A DNA stretch of 64,000 nt from Bacillus sp. ISL-41 (GCF_018613235.1 NZ_JAGGQP010000029.1:186001-250000), one strand, 5' to 3'; shown: positions 25,413-34,704, numbered from the stretch's first letter. The notes: a model not told the origin generated them from the letters alone. Numbers and translations are program-made.

Positions 25413-26927
25413 ATCAACGTCACGGATACGAGATTCCGCAGCAGTTAGGTTTTCTGACGATGTATTCAAGTTGTTGATAGTGTGCTCTAAACGATTCTGA
25501 ACAGCACCAAGGTTTGCACGTTCAGTAGAGACCGATTTAATTGCATCGTCTAAGGACTTAATTGCATTGTCTGCACCTTCACGAGTAGCGATATCAATAT
25601 CTGCAACATTTAAACCACTTGTTGTCATGTCATTAATTTGCAGATTAATATTTTGCCCCTTATTTGCACCGATATGGAAGTCTAATCCGCCAGTATTTGA
25701 AGTTCCTGCGCCTGAAAGACCTAAAGCATCAGCAGCATCACTCTTAGCAAATTCAATAGTAACTGTATCTGCTTTATCGGATTCAATAACTAGCGAACCA
25801 TCCTTAACCTTAACATCAACATTCCCAAAATCAGTACCAGTTAATTCTTCATATTTATCTAATGCTGCTTGAATATCTGTTTTTAGATCCTCAGATAAAC
25901 TTCCAGTTCCAGACATCTCAGCATCAGTAAGATATGACGCAGCTTCAACAGTTTCTAGATCGACAGCGATTTTATTTCCATTTACACTCATAGTTAATTT
26001 GTCAGTCAATTCTAGATTAGTAATTGCAGTTGCAGCTTCAGCAGAAAGTTTTCCATCTGAACCTTCTGTCCAAGTTGTATCATCAGCTAACTTTGTAATC
26101 AGGTCGGTTGAAGCTGGTGCACTAGTATTACTAGCATCGTCTAGTATTTTGAATTCAATTTGTGATGAACTGCCTGTTGTTCCACTAGTAATAACGAAAT
26201 CCATACTCGTCTCAGATTGGACATCTGAAATTTCAAATTTTGGTTTTGTTATTTGTGCATTTGGATTACTAGTATTATAAGCATCAATCGCAGAATTCAG
26301 GCTAGTTTCTAGATTTTGGAAAAACTCGAAGTGGTCATTACCTGTAACTCCACTTAGGTTAAATGTTTGACCATCTACCTTAACTTGAACTTCTTGCGAA
26401 ATACTAGCTGTGATTGCATTTGAAGTTGGATCAAAATCATCAATTTTAATGGAAGCAGCAGTGGCAGTACCTAATTTGCTTCCAACTCCACCAACTTGAC
26501 TACCAGATAAATCACCATTTAATAATTTCTTTGTATTAAATTCAGTATTATTACCAATTCTATCAATTTCACTCTTAAGCTGCTTTACTTCGTCTTGCAG
26601 CGCTTTACGATCATCATTAGTAGCAGTATCGTTTGATGCTTGCACAGATAGTTCACGCATACGTTGAAGGATATCATGTGTTTCATTTAGAGCTCCTTCA
26701 GCTGTTTGAATTAATGAAATTGCATCTTGCGCATTGCTACCAGCTTGCTCTAAACCACGTACCTGAGCACGCATTTTTTCAGAGATTGCTAGACCTGCAG
26801 CGTCATCTCCAGCACGATTAATACGAAGTCCAGAAGAAAGTTTCTCCATTGATTTTGATTGTGCACCTGAAGCACTATTCAACTGACGATAAGTGTTAAG
26901 TGCCGCAATATTATGATTAATTCTCAT
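25413..26927 (-). CDS. hag: Flagellin Hag, exon 1 (505 codons)
   Basis: Encodes the conserved N-terminal D0/D1 helices ([17 protein letters not shown] ... [19 protein letters not shown]), a long variable surface region (about 170-410) and the start of the C-terminal D1/D0 region up to ESRIRDVD. Read without splicing it ends five codons later (YALAA, stop), lacking the helix needed for polymerisation, so intron 1 must be removed for a functional filament. Total spliced length is about 542-550 residues against 304 in B. subtilis. Regulated by a sigma-D promoter at 27033 and, in the leader, by a CsrA hairpin. FliW, CsrA and FliS, the other control partners, are all encoded nearby. Confidence 0.93.
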
Positions 26928-26936
26928 TACTAAATT

Positions 26937-26944
26937 TCCTCCTT
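26937..26944 (-). promoter_or_regulatory. hag ribosome binding site / proximal CsrA site
   Basis: AAGGAGGA on the minus strand, 9 bases before the hag ATG; it contains the GGA needed by CsrA, which in B. subtilis hides it from the ribosome. Confidence 0.7.
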
Positions 26945-26953
26945 GAATTTGAT

Positions 26954-26971
26954 GTTCACATCCTTGTGAAC
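26954..26971 (-). promoter_or_regulatory. CsrA-binding hairpin in the hag leader
   Basis: GTTCACAAGGATGTGAAC on the minus strand: a perfect 7-bp stem with AGGA in the loop, the canonical CsrA high-affinity site, 27 bases before the hag start. With the binding site overlapping the ribosome binding site it reproduces the two-site arrangement of B. subtilis hag. Confidence 0.8.
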
Positions 26972-27032
26972 AATGGTTGTATTTGTCTGAGTCGATAAGG
27001 TCGGCCGTCCCTTATTTTCTCTTACACTAGTT

Positions 27033-27059
27033 TTATCGTCTGGGGTTTTGGATTGTTTA
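27033..27059 (-). promoter_or_regulatory. Sigma-D promoter of hag
   Basis: Minus strand TAAA (27059-27056), 15-base spacer, GACGATAA (27040-27033), close to TAAA-N15-GCCGATAT. Confidence 0.8.
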
Positions 27060-27068
27060 ATAGTGTTT

Positions 27069-27287
27069 TTAATTTTTTTTCATGAATTTTAGTAGAGAAG
27101 AAATGTCTTTTGATGCTTGCTTGTTTTCCGACTGAATTTGGTCCAGAATTTCTTTGCGGAAGATCTCGACGTTTTTTGGTGCTTTGATGCCGATTTTGAC
27201 TTGGTCGTTCTTGGCTGAGACGATGGTGATTTCAATGTCGTCGCCGATTTTGATGGTTTCACCGTTTTTTCTTGTAAGTACTAGCAT
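27069..27287 (-). CDS. csrA: Translational regulator CsrA
   Basis: 72 residues with the full family signature (MLVLTRKNGETIKIGDDIEI, then APKNVEIFRKEI). The homodimer binds AGGA/GGA motifs in the hag leader and represses translation; FliW antagonises it by direct binding. The short extra tail of Lys and Ser is normal for Bacillus CsrA. Four bases separate it from fliW. Confidence 0.95.
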   Translation of the reverse strand: MLVLTRKNGETIKIGDDIEITIVSAKNDQVKIGIKAPKNVEIFRKEILDQIQSENKQASKDISSLLKFMKKN

Positions 27288-27293
27288 GTTTGG

Positions 27294-27728
27294 TCACCCC
27301 TTCGCTTCTGCTTTTTCAAAGATTGGGTGTTTTGTCTTGTATTGTTCGTCATGTAAGATAACTTGCTTTGCCTTACGGTTTTTTAGATTGATAATAATTG
27401 GCGCTTGCAGGTTTGCTGTTGTTTTTTCGAACGGATCCTGGACGGTTAGGATTGAATAAACAGCTACATCTTTTTCACTTTGCAGTCCTAGTTCCTCAAC
27501 CGCCACCTCTTCCAACTGGAAATCATATGTTCTGAAGAAATGGAAAGGGCTTGATAAAATAAATGCTAGTCCTGGTGTGGCCACGGACTGCAAAACAAAG
27601 AAAGTTTCATCATCCGACAATGGCAACAGGACAAATTGTTTTTCCTCTACAAAGCCTGGTATCCCTTTTTCAAAAGTTAAAATCTCATCAACTTCCACTT
27701 CTCCATGGTACATCGTGTTTATTTTCAT
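27294..27728 (-). CDS. fliW: Flagellar assembly factor FliW
   Basis: 144 residues, full-length family match (YHGEVEVDEILTFEKGIPGF ... FVLLPL). FliW binds both flagellin and CsrA. When flagellin is exported, FliW is released to sequester CsrA and hag translation rises. Correctly spliced flagellin is one arm of this loop. Confidence 0.95.
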   Translation of the reverse strand: MKINTMYHGEVEVDEILTFEKGIPGFVEEKQFVLLPLSDDETFFVLQSVATPGLAFILSSPFHFFRTYDFQLEEVAVEELGLQSEKDVAVYSILTVQDPFEKTTANLQAPIIINLKNRKAKQVILHDEQYKTKHPIFEKAEAKG

Positions 27729-27742
27729 TTTGGATTCCTTCC

Positions 27743-28333
27743 TTAAATGGATTGTTCATAATTAATGCCGACATGCTTTAGGTTGGCAAAATCAATTTTC
27801 AATGATGGGTGCTGCTTCAGACTAACTTCCGCCTTGCCAGGTGTATAGTTAATGACCGGTTTATTGATCTTGCTTTCGATGACCGGCTTATTCGTTTTCC
27901 AGTTGATATCGACTTTGCCAGGGTCATATCCAAGCTTCACACCACCTGCTGACGGAATCCAACCAATATTAAAATCAAGCATCGGCGTCTCGCTGTTCCG
28001 CTTTGCCTGGTCTGCAATTGGTTGTCCGCCGTTCTCGATCATCATCAACTCATCACCATCCTGGGAAACGCGTGCCAGACCGGCGAGCCAATCCTGATAT
28101 CCCTGTTGTGCAGCTTCTTCAATACGGCGGGAAACATGTTTTAAATCCATATCAGCACGAGCTTCGGTCTGATCAATCGTCAATTTTGCCGGCTTACGGT
28201 CGATATTCAGCTCGGCTGCCGGTTGCTGGATGCTTAACTCCGCCTTAGGCTGCTCCATTTCCAGCTGCGACGGCTGGGTACGGATTTCCGTCTGCGCAAA
28301 AGTCGATTGCAAACGTATTTGAGGAAATTGCAT
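27743..28333 (-). CDS. yviE: DUF6470 protein (YviE)
   Basis: 196 residues; position between flgL and fliW identifies it as YviE. The N-terminal half contains short repeats of the type (Q/D)P(x)A(E/K)L(x)I(D/Q)(x)(x)(x)A (about 20-60). No enzyme motif; function unknown although it always travels with flagellar genes in Bacillus. Confidence 0.85.
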   Translation of the reverse strand: MQFPQIRLQSTFAQTEIRTQPSQLEMEQPKAELSIQQPAAELNIDRKPAKLTIDQTEARADMDLKHVSRRIEEAAQQGYQDWLAGLARVSQDGDELMMIENGGQPIADQAKRNSETPMLDFNIGWIPSAGGVKLGYDPGKVDINWKTNKPVIESKINKPVINYTPGKAEVSLKQHPSLKIDFANLKHVGINYEQSI

Positions 28334-28349
28334 ATTATATCCCTCCTAG

Positions 28350-28381
28350 AAAAAAAAGCTATTCCCAATGAGAATAGCTTA
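28350..28381 (-). terminator. Terminator between flgL and yviE
   Basis: Minus strand AAGCTATTC, 7-base loop, GAATAGCTT, then eight T. It would end or attenuate the flgM-flgL transcript before yviE-fliW-csrA. Confidence 0.85.
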
Positions 28382-29269
28382 TCTTAAAAAGTCTAATAGC
28401 GTCGGCTGAAGAATACGTGCCCCTACTCCTAACGCAGCGCGGTGCACGCTTTCCTGGGTCTTCAAATCGGTGATGACCCGCTCGATGTCCGCGTCTTCAT
28501 TATCGGACAATACTCGATTTGCCATTACTTCCTGCTGGGCAATCCGGTCGTCAATCATCTCAAGACGATTGTATCTTGCGCCAAGCTCGGAACGCTCCGC
28601 CGAAAGATTGTCCATCACACCGTCCAATCGTTTCAGCAGCTCATCGAGATCGCCAGGTTTGTCATCATCCAAAGCGGTCTGGATTTCCTGCACAACGTCG
28701 AAAAGTTCCTGATTAAAGACGCCATTAGGATCAACATTCGCCCTCAATGAAACTCCGCGTGATATCTCCACCTTGTAAGTGTTAATATCAGGATTAGCTA
28801 GGTTTTCTGCAACCTTTGGGGGATTTGCAGTTGGTACCGGCGGATGATCTGTATCTGTCCCATGAAAAATATAGCGTCCGGAAACTTGAGTGTTGGCAAC
28901 CTGAACCAAGTCATCCTTAATTTGTCCAACCTCTCTTGCAATCGCTTCACGATCGGTCGGGCTCAATGAACCCGTCTTACCCTGGATAACCAGTTCACGA
29001 ACACGCTGCAAACCATTGTTTGCGTGCTCGATTCCCGCCTCAGAATTTTCCATCCACAAATAAAGCTCAGACAAGTTACGTTTGTATTGTTCTACCTCAG
29101 TCAAGTTAGAGCGATAGAACATTCCTTTCATCGCTACAACCGGGTCATCAGAGGGTTTAGTAATTTTTTTACCAGTCGAAAGCTGATCCTGGGACTGCCC
29201 CATTCGGCGGTAGCTTTCACTCAAATTTCTTAATGAATTGGAAGAAAGCATTGATTGTGTTATGCGCAT
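28379..29269 (-). CDS. flgL: Flagellar hook-filament junction protein FlgL (HAP3)
   Basis: 296 residues with flagellin-like N-terminal (MRITQSMLSSNSLRNLSESY) and C-terminal helices (AALGVGARILQPTLLDFL). Sits between FlgK and the filament. Ten bases downstream of flgK. Confidence 0.95.
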   Translation of the reverse strand: MRITQSMLSSNSLRNLSESYRRMGQSQDQLSTGKKITKPSDDPVVAMKGMFYRSNLTEVEQYKRNLSELYLWMENSEAGIEHANNGLQRVRELVIQGKTGSLSPTDREAIAREVGQIKDDLVQVANTQVSGRYIFHGTDTDHPPVPTANPPKVAENLANPDINTYKVEISRGVSLRANVDPNGVFNQELFDVVQEIQTALDDDKPGDLDELLKRLDGVMDNLSAERSELGARYNRLEMIDDRIAQQEVMANRVLSDNEDADIERVITDLKTQESVHRAALGVGARILQPTLLDFLR

Positions 29270-29279
29270 TTCATTTCAC

Positions 29280-30860
29280 CTATCTTCCTACGGTTCCCAT
29301 GCCGTTGATGATTTTATCGAGCATCTCGTCCTGGAGGGTGATCATCCGAGCTGATGCGTTGTAAGCATGCTGGAACTGAATCATATTGGTCATCTCTTCG
29401 TCCAGCGATACGGAGCTCACTGATTTGCGGCGGTTGTCAACTGCTTCCCTCAATGAACCACTGTTTTGCGTCAGCCTGACCGCTTCCTGTGAAAGGACGG
29501 CCATGCCTCCAATGACACCCTCATAATAATTTCTGAAGTTCGATTTTTCAGAGTCCGATGCATTTTCTTTAAACTTATAAGGGGTTGTCAATACATTCGC
29601 AAGGTCAATTGCATTCGACGAATCCCCAACAGTAGCATCCACATACGGCTTGTTATTTTCATCATACATCTGTTTGCCTTTTGCGGTAGCTATATTATCA
29701 AGACTATCATGAATCGCCTTGGATAATTGAATTCTGCCTGCGAAACCATCACGAGCAATATCCGTTTTGCCCGGATCTACGAAAAACGAATTCTCAACCT
29801 TTACTCCAGTTGAGATTTCATTTGGACTGACTCCTGCCTCATGAATGGCATTGAAGTTAACAGCAAAGGTATACGCAAGGTTATCCAACTCATTCATCAT
29901 TTCAGGATAAACACCAGCAACTTTGCTACTTTCCTCATACCCATATGAATCTACTAAAGCTTTAAGCTTTCCTGTTGAATTTAAATCTTTAAAGTCAAAT
30001 TTTGAATTGCCGATCGAAACTGTCTTAACAGATTCGTTCGCACCATCAAAGTTTACAGTCACATTGTTATTGCGGTCACCGCTGACCAGGATTCCTAGCT
30101 CTTTTCCGCTGTCGCTGACCATCTTGATGACAGCCTGTCCATCGGCCATTTTAAGCGACCCGCCACCAGAGTTTGTATAATCAACTTTAATATTTACCAG
30201 TGACGCTAATTGATCTACTAAACGATCGCGCTCATCATATAAATCGTTTGGCAAATATCCATGTGGCTCAACATCTGCAATTTGACCGTTAATCTTACTA
30301 ATCTGGTAAGTTAACGAGTTGATTTCTTTCTCGGTTACAGAGACCTCATTCTTCAAATCTCGTTGAATGGAAGATAGAGTATTGTGCAGATAGTTGAACG
30401 TTTCAGCTACTGCAATACCACGCTGGCGAACAACCGAACGCGCCCCAGGGTTTGTCGGGTTTACAGCCAAATCCTGCAAGGACTGCCAAAACTGGTCCAT
30501 TGTCTTGGATAAACCTGACTCGGATGGCTCATTCAGTACTTCTTCCAGCTTGTTGTACGCTTCGGCCCTTGTCTCCCAATAGCCCAACTTGTTGTTTTCA
30601 CCACGGTATTGAACGTCAAGGAAGCTTTCCCTCACACGCTGGATCGAACCTGCCTTGACACCTGTTCCAACTTGACCAGGTATCTGCGGGCGATTGAGCG
30701 CTGCGTTTGGATATGGTTCTGTCTGTTCAAAATTAATACGCTGACGTGTGTAACCAGGTGTATTGGCATTGGCTATATTGTGACCAGTTGTATGTAAAGC
30801 ACTCTGCTGCGTGAACATTCCGCGACGTGCTGTTTCTAATCCCATAAAGGTTGAACGCAT
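29280..30860 (-). CDS. flgK: Flagellar hook-associated protein FlgK (HAP1)
   Basis: 526 residues from ATG 30860, 7 bases after GGAGGA; an in-frame ATG five codons earlier is less well placed. Family ends are clear: STFMGLETARRGMFTQQSAL at the start and the heptad C-terminus with EEMTNMIQFQHAYNASARM. It joins hook to FlgL. Confidence 0.95.
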   Translation of the reverse strand: MRSTFMGLETARRGMFTQQSALHTTGHNIANANTPGYTRQRINFEQTEPYPNAALNRPQIPGQVGTGVKAGSIQRVRESFLDVQYRGENNKLGYWETRAEAYNKLEEVLNEPSESGLSKTMDQFWQSLQDLAVNPTNPGARSVVRQRGIAVAETFNYLHNTLSSIQRDLKNEVSVTEKEINSLTYQISKINGQIADVEPHGYLPNDLYDERDRLVDQLASLVNIKVDYTNSGGGSLKMADGQAVIKMVSDSGKELGILVSGDRNNNVTVNFDGANESVKTVSIGNSKFDFKDLNSTGKLKALVDSYGYEESSKVAGVYPEMMNELDNLAYTFAVNFNAIHEAGVSPNEISTGVKVENSFFVDPGKTDIARDGFAGRIQLSKAIHDSLDNIATAKGKQMYDENNKPYVDATVGDSSNAIDLANVLTTPYKFKENASDSEKSNFRNYYEGVIGGMAVLSQEAVRLTQNSGSLREAVDNRRKSVSSVSLDEEMTNMIQFQHAYNASARMITLQDEMLDKIINGMGTVGR

Positions 30861-30878
30861 TTTTCGTTCCTCCAATTG

Positions 30879-31349
30879 TTATGCTTTTGAGTTGAACATT
30901 CCTGTCGATTGGCCAGGCTTTGCTTTCTTGCCGGCAGGCGGTCCGTAATTGAATTCCTTTTCCTGCGGCATCACAAGGCTTTTGGAAAAATTGATGAATT
31001 GCAGGGACTGATGGATCAATTGCTGATTCAGTTCATTTCGTTCCTTGATATCAGCAATGACATGCAATAATTCTTCTTTTACCTGTAAAAGCTGACCTTT
31101 TACTGCAGGATTCGCCTCAGCTATTTCCTGTAAAGATGCAGTAGGTGATATCGTACTTGATACTGCATTCCGCTCTTGTTCCAGCTTATTGATCGCCGCC
31201 ACATGTGCTTGTTCATCTTTCAAGAGCTGATCGAGGGCAGCTGTGTCGCCTTTTTTCACGATTTCGGTCTTCTTTACAGTCAGCTCATAAAGGCTTTTAT
31301 GCAATTTGAGCATCTTATTCATGATGGTTGTCAGCGATTCTGCAGACAT
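30879..31349 (-). CDS. flgN: Flagellar export chaperone FlgN (YvyG)
   Basis: 156 residues from ATG 31349, right after AGAAGGAGGG. All-helical, FlgN family; binds the C-termini of FlgK and FlgL, encoded just downstream. The frame is open to 31400 but the extra codons lie towards the repeat element at 31371-31500, and the ribosome binding site favours 31349. Confidence 0.9.
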   Translation of the reverse strand: MSAESLTTIMNKMLKLHKSLYELTVKKTEIVKKGDTAALDQLLKDEQAHVAAINKLEQERNAVSSTISPTASLQEIAEANPAVKGQLLQVKEELLHVIADIKERNELNQQLIHQSLQFINFSKSLVMPQEKEFNYGPPAGKKAKPGQSTGMFNSKA

Positions 31350-31370
31350 GGACTGCCCTCCTTCTGTGAA

Positions 31371-31500
31371 AAGCGCAAGCACCTTGGTCAGCCCAGACAA
31401 GCGCTGGAGGACCGACCAGTGAAGTCGCTCTTTGACTTCATTGGGCGGGCCGAAGCGACTCGAGGGGCTAGGTGCTGGAGCTAGACACTACTCTAAGTTA
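31371..31500. repeat. GC-rich hairpin repeat, copy 1, between flgM and flgN
   Basis: Shares AAGCGCTGGAGG, TGAAGTCG(T/C)TCTTTGACTTC, CGAAGCG and CTAGG(C/T)GCTGGAGCT with the copies at 39.6 and 42.5 kb. The centre folds as GAAGTC/GACTTC with extended arms. Confidence 0.85.
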
Positions 31501-31555
31501 AAAAGTTTACCTTTTCCGCATAAAGAAACACCCGTCATAAAGACGAGCATCTCTT

Positions 31556-31825
31556 CTATTTTTTATGATAGAAATTTAGTATGCTCTTTGCTGTTTCTTT
31601 TGCATCTAATTTATAAGTACCGTTTTCAACTTGAAGCTTCAGCTCTTCCACCTTTTGTTGGCGCTGAACGGATACTTGGGAAAGCTGCTGCATTTCTTTT
31701 GCGGTCGAAGAAATTTCAACCTTATCAGCCTTTTTGGTTTGCGTGTTCGCTGCTGCATCTAGCTTGTTCATCTGGCGTTTATAAGGATTGATCCCTGACG
31801 GACCTATATTATTGTTGATTTTCAT
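31556..31825 (-). CDS. flgM: Anti-sigma-D factor FlgM
   Basis: 89 residues with the FlgM family end (EKVEELKLQVENGTYKLD-like KVEELKLQVENGTYKLDAKE, AKSILNFYHKK). It holds sigma-D inactive until the hook-basal body is complete. Preceded by its own near-perfect sigma-D promoter. Confidence 0.93.
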   Translation of the reverse strand: MKINNNIGPSGINPYKRQMNKLDAAANTQTKKADKVEISSTAKEMQQLSQVSVQRQQKVEELKLQVENGTYKLDAKETAKSILNFYHKK

Positions 31826-31862
31826 CGTCTAAACCTCACTTTCAGAACGATTTCTACTATTA

Positions 31863-31889
31863 GTATCGGCAATCATCAGCCAATTTTTA
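31863..31889 (-). promoter_or_regulatory. Sigma-D promoter of flgM
   Basis: Minus strand TAAA (31889-31886), 15-base spacer, GCCGATAC (31870-31863): consensus except the last base. Confidence 0.85.
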
Positions 31890-31903
31890 ATAATTCTTTT
31901 CAC

Positions 31904-32308
31904 CTATTCTCGGTGTGTGTAAAAAGTCGCATGGTGTTGTGCATTTTCCTTCTTACGCTTCTCCTCTTTCTGGACGGTACGCAAGTCAGCCATAAGTTCC
32001 CCTGCGCACGACGCACAGATTCTGCCTTCTCGGATGACAGCACCGCACTTATCACAAGGATAACCGAAATTAGGGAATTGAGTCAGCTGAAACCGGCCAG
32101 TCCTGATGAATTTTAAGATCTGGTCTTCCGGGACACCGGTCGCTTCCACGACTTGCAAGACAGTTGCTGCTCTGTTCTCACGCTTTCTCATGAACTTAGC
32201 CACCGTATCATATGCTGACTCTTCCTCTTTCCAACATTTCTCACATACATCACGAAATTTATTTTTTACATAAAGCGAATCACATTTTGGGCAATTTTGA
32301 AGGTCCAA
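31904..32308 (-). CDS. yvyF: YvyF, flagellar operon zinc-finger protein
   Basis: 134 residues (TIGR03826 type). Two Cys-pair zinc knuckles: CPKCDSLYVKNKFRDVCEKC at the N-terminus and CDKCGAVIREGRICASC near residues 90-108, flanking a helical region resembling an HTH. Lies between comFC and flgM as in B. subtilis; the role, probably regulatory, is not settled. Confidence 0.88.
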   Translation of the reverse strand: MDLQNCPKCDSLYVKNKFRDVCEKCWKEEESAYDTVAKFMRKRENRAATVLQVVEATGVPEDQILKFIRTGRFQLTQFPNFGYPCDKCGAVIREGRICASCAGELMADLRTVQKEEKRKKENAQHHATFYTHRE

Positions 32309-32336
32309 TGTCCTTCCTCCTTCAATAATATCTCAT

Positions 32337-33044
32337 CTAGCGCGCCAAAGTGAATGAATACACTTTCGCCGCTCCGTTTTCTTTTAGTATTTTGGCTGCA
32401 TGCCTCAGCGTTGAGCCTGTAGTATATATATCGTCAATCAGCACAATTGTTTTACTGTTAAGATTTAGGTCTGTATCCAATTTGAATACCTGCTCCAGAT
32501 GGATTCTTTCGGAGCGCGATTTTTTTGACTGTTTTTCGGTATGGAGTCTGGTTAAAAGGTGGGTCGACTCAAGGCCTGCCTTTGTGATGAGGGCTTCTGC
32601 CTGGTTGAAGCCTCTTTCGTAGAGTCGTTCTACACTGAGCGGGATGGGGACAATATAATCATATTGGAAAACTTGCAATGCCTGCCGGAGTTCTTCTGCA
32701 AAAATTTCCGCAAGTACATAGTCCCCTCGGAATTTGAATTTCGCCACCACCTCTTTTGTAAAATCGGTATAGCGATACAGAGAGCGGTTCTGATCGAGGC
32801 TTCCGCTCCAACGCTCGTCCTCCTCCCAGCGCTTGCAGTCGAAGCATAAATTTCCAACCCTATACTCGGCTTCCAAATAAGCAAATGGCCGTCCGCAGAT
32901 TTCACATACTTCCCCTGTAATCGGTGAAAAGTTCTCTTTGCATTCTCCGCATCTCTTTGGTGCTTTTTCTTCCCCGAAAAGAGTTCTCCAGGTAAAAACA
33001 GATTCAATTTCTACATGGCATATCAAACAATGACTCCCTTTCAT
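32337..33044 (-). CDS. comFC: Competence protein ComFC
   Basis: 235 residues. Two N-terminal zinc-binding Cys clusters (CLIC ... CGEC; CEICG ... CFDC) and a phosphoribosyltransferase domain with the PRPP loop VLIDDIYTTGST. Works with ComFA in DNA uptake during transformation. Its start overlaps the comFA stop by four bases (ATGA). comFB, between comFA and comFC in B. subtilis, is absent. Confidence 0.93.
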   Translation of the reverse strand: MKGSHCLICHVEIESVFTWRTLFGEEKAPKRCGECKENFSPITGEVCEICGRPFAYLEAEYRVGNLCFDCKRWEEDERWSGSLDQNRSLYRYTDFTKEVVAKFKFRGDYVLAEIFAEELRQALQVFQYDYIVPIPLSVERLYERGFNQAEALITKAGLESTHLLTRLHTEKQSKKSRSERIHLEQVFKLDTDLNLNSKTIVLIDDIYTTGSTLRHAAKILKENGAAKVYSFTLAR

Positions 33045-34510
33045 ACATCAATCAATCCCTTCCTGATCCCCTCTTTGTTCATCATCACAATTTGACTGCG
33101 GGCACTAAGCATCGCTTCTGTTTTGCCATAATGGAAAAATGTCACGTCGCCTGTCGGATATTTGGCACTTCTCCCTGCCCGCCCGGCAATCTGCACAAGT
33201 GCGCTCTCGGTAAAAATCCTGTCATCCGAACCGATGACTGCAACATCAATATTCGGGATGGTTACACCCCGTTCAAGAATGGTTGTGGTCAGCAAGATGG
33301 GGATTTCTTTATTGCGGAACTTCATTACCTTTTCTTTTCTATCTGGATCTTCAGCATGGATGGATTCAATAAGAGGATGCAATTGTCGAAGGATGGTGAG
33401 AATTTTGTCCATTGCGGTTATTTTCGGGGCAAAAATCAATGCCTGTTTCCCGCTAGCTAATCTGGATCCTACCCATTTCAAGATATTTGGAGGAAGGTTC
33501 GCCTTAGAAAGCTTCTTCTCCCAGTTACCGGCCCATACAAACTGGGGTACCGGCAGAGGATGACGGTGGTAGCGGGCAGGAATCGTGACATAATCTCTTT
33601 TTCCCAGACGGCACTCTCTCTGCCATTGTTTGTTAGGGGTGGCAGTTAAGTAAATCAACGAGGACTTCAGTTTCCTCGATTGCTGGACTGCATATTGGAG
33701 AGTTTCGTCAATGGAATACGGGAAGGCATCGACTTCATCGACAATCATAACGTCGAAAGCTTTGTAAAAGCGAAGCAGCTGATGCGTTGTTGCGATGGTA
33801 AGCTGGGAATATTCTTGACGGTCTTCACTGCCGCCATAAAGAGCGGCAATTTTAATATCCGGGAACACTTTTTGAAAACGAGGGGCCAGCTCAAGAACCA
33901 CATCCGTCCTTGGTGTTGCCACGCAAACCCGCCTGCCTGTGGATAAAGCCAGTGCAATCCCGGCAAATAATACCTCAGTTTTACCAGCACCGGCAACTGC
34001 CCAGACAAGGAGCTCCGATGAGTTTTCCACAGCTTCCGCAACTCGTGTAGAAGCAGCCTTCTGTCCTGCTGATAATTGACCTTCCCAATGAAGTGGTCCG
34101 GAAATTCTATTAAAATCCGGTTCCGGTCCCGCCCAACTGACAAGAGGCGTGCATTCACTCACTCTTCCCATCATCAGACACTTCCGGCAATAGAACTCTA
34201 CACTCCCACATCGCGAACATGGGAATTCCGCAAACCAGGAGGGATCTGATGTGCCGCATCTTATACACGACAATCGCTCTCGGTTGATACCTTTTCGCAA
34301 AAGTACATAGCCATGTTCATAGTGCTTCTTTATTTCTGCCCTAGGGAAATGCAATTCCTCATGCAACAGTTGTTTTCCAGTCAGCATTTTTTGTAGTTGA
34401 GGATTGTATTGGAATGAATGATCTGTGGATAACGAGGGAAATCTGTCGGTGAATACCTGTTCATCAACAGTATGAATTGCGTTGGGGATTAAATTTTCTT
34501 CTTTTACCAA
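33041..34510 (-). CDS. comFA: Competence ATP-dependent helicase-like ComFA
   Basis: 489 residues, DEAD-box superfamily 2 translocase. Four-Cys zinc finger (CIRCG ... CSRCG ... CRKC, about 95-135), Walker A (GAGKTE), DEVD box and the GRAGRS motif VI. Pulls single-stranded DNA across the membrane with ComEC. The upstream gap contains a DnaA-box cluster where a ComK site would be expected. Confidence 0.95.
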   Translation of the reverse strand: MVKEENLIPNAIHTVDEQVFTDRFPSLSTDHSFQYNPQLQKMLTGKQLLHEELHFPRAEIKKHYEHGYVLLRKGINRERLSCIRCGTSDPSWFAEFPCSRCGSVEFYCRKCLMMGRVSECTPLVSWAGPEPDFNRISGPLHWEGQLSAGQKAASTRVAEAVENSSELLVWAVAGAGKTEVLFAGIALALSTGRRVCVATPRTDVVLELAPRFQKVFPDIKIAALYGGSEDRQEYSQLTIATTHQLLRFYKAFDVMIVDEVDAFPYSIDETLQYAVQQSRKLKSSLIYLTATPNKQWQRECRLGKRDYVTIPARYHRHPLPVPQFVWAGNWEKKLSKANLPPNILKWVGSRLASGKQALIFAPKITAMDKILTILRQLHPLIESIHAEDPDRKEKVMKFRNKEIPILLTTTILERGVTIPNIDVAVIGSDDRIFTESALVQIAGRAGRSAKYPTGDVTFFHYGKTEAMLSARSQIVMMNKEGIRKGLIDV

Positions 34511-34527
34511 AGTTAATCACAGCCTTT

Positions 34528-34704
34528 TGTGGATTTTTATGTGGATAACATGGTTTTCATGTGGATGATGTGGGTTGTTTTGTTGATAAGTGTCTATTCA
34601 GAGTGATGTAAGCGGTTTTTGTTGTGGATAATTAGAGGTGGAATGCAAAAATCCTGTTAATAAGTGGACCGTTTTGTTGATAACTACCATATTTATGTGG
34701 ATAA
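34528..34704 (-). promoter_or_regulatory. DnaA-box cluster upstream of comFA
   Basis: Eight DnaA-box-like 9-mers in 177 bases, all in one orientation. Perfect TTATCCACA on the minus strand at 34540-34548, 34623-34631 and 34696-34704; TTATCAACA at 34581-34589 and 34675-34683; TTATTAACA at 34655-34663; TCATCCACA at 34560-34568; AAATCCACA at 34528-34536. No gene fits in this stretch. Confidence 0.8.
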
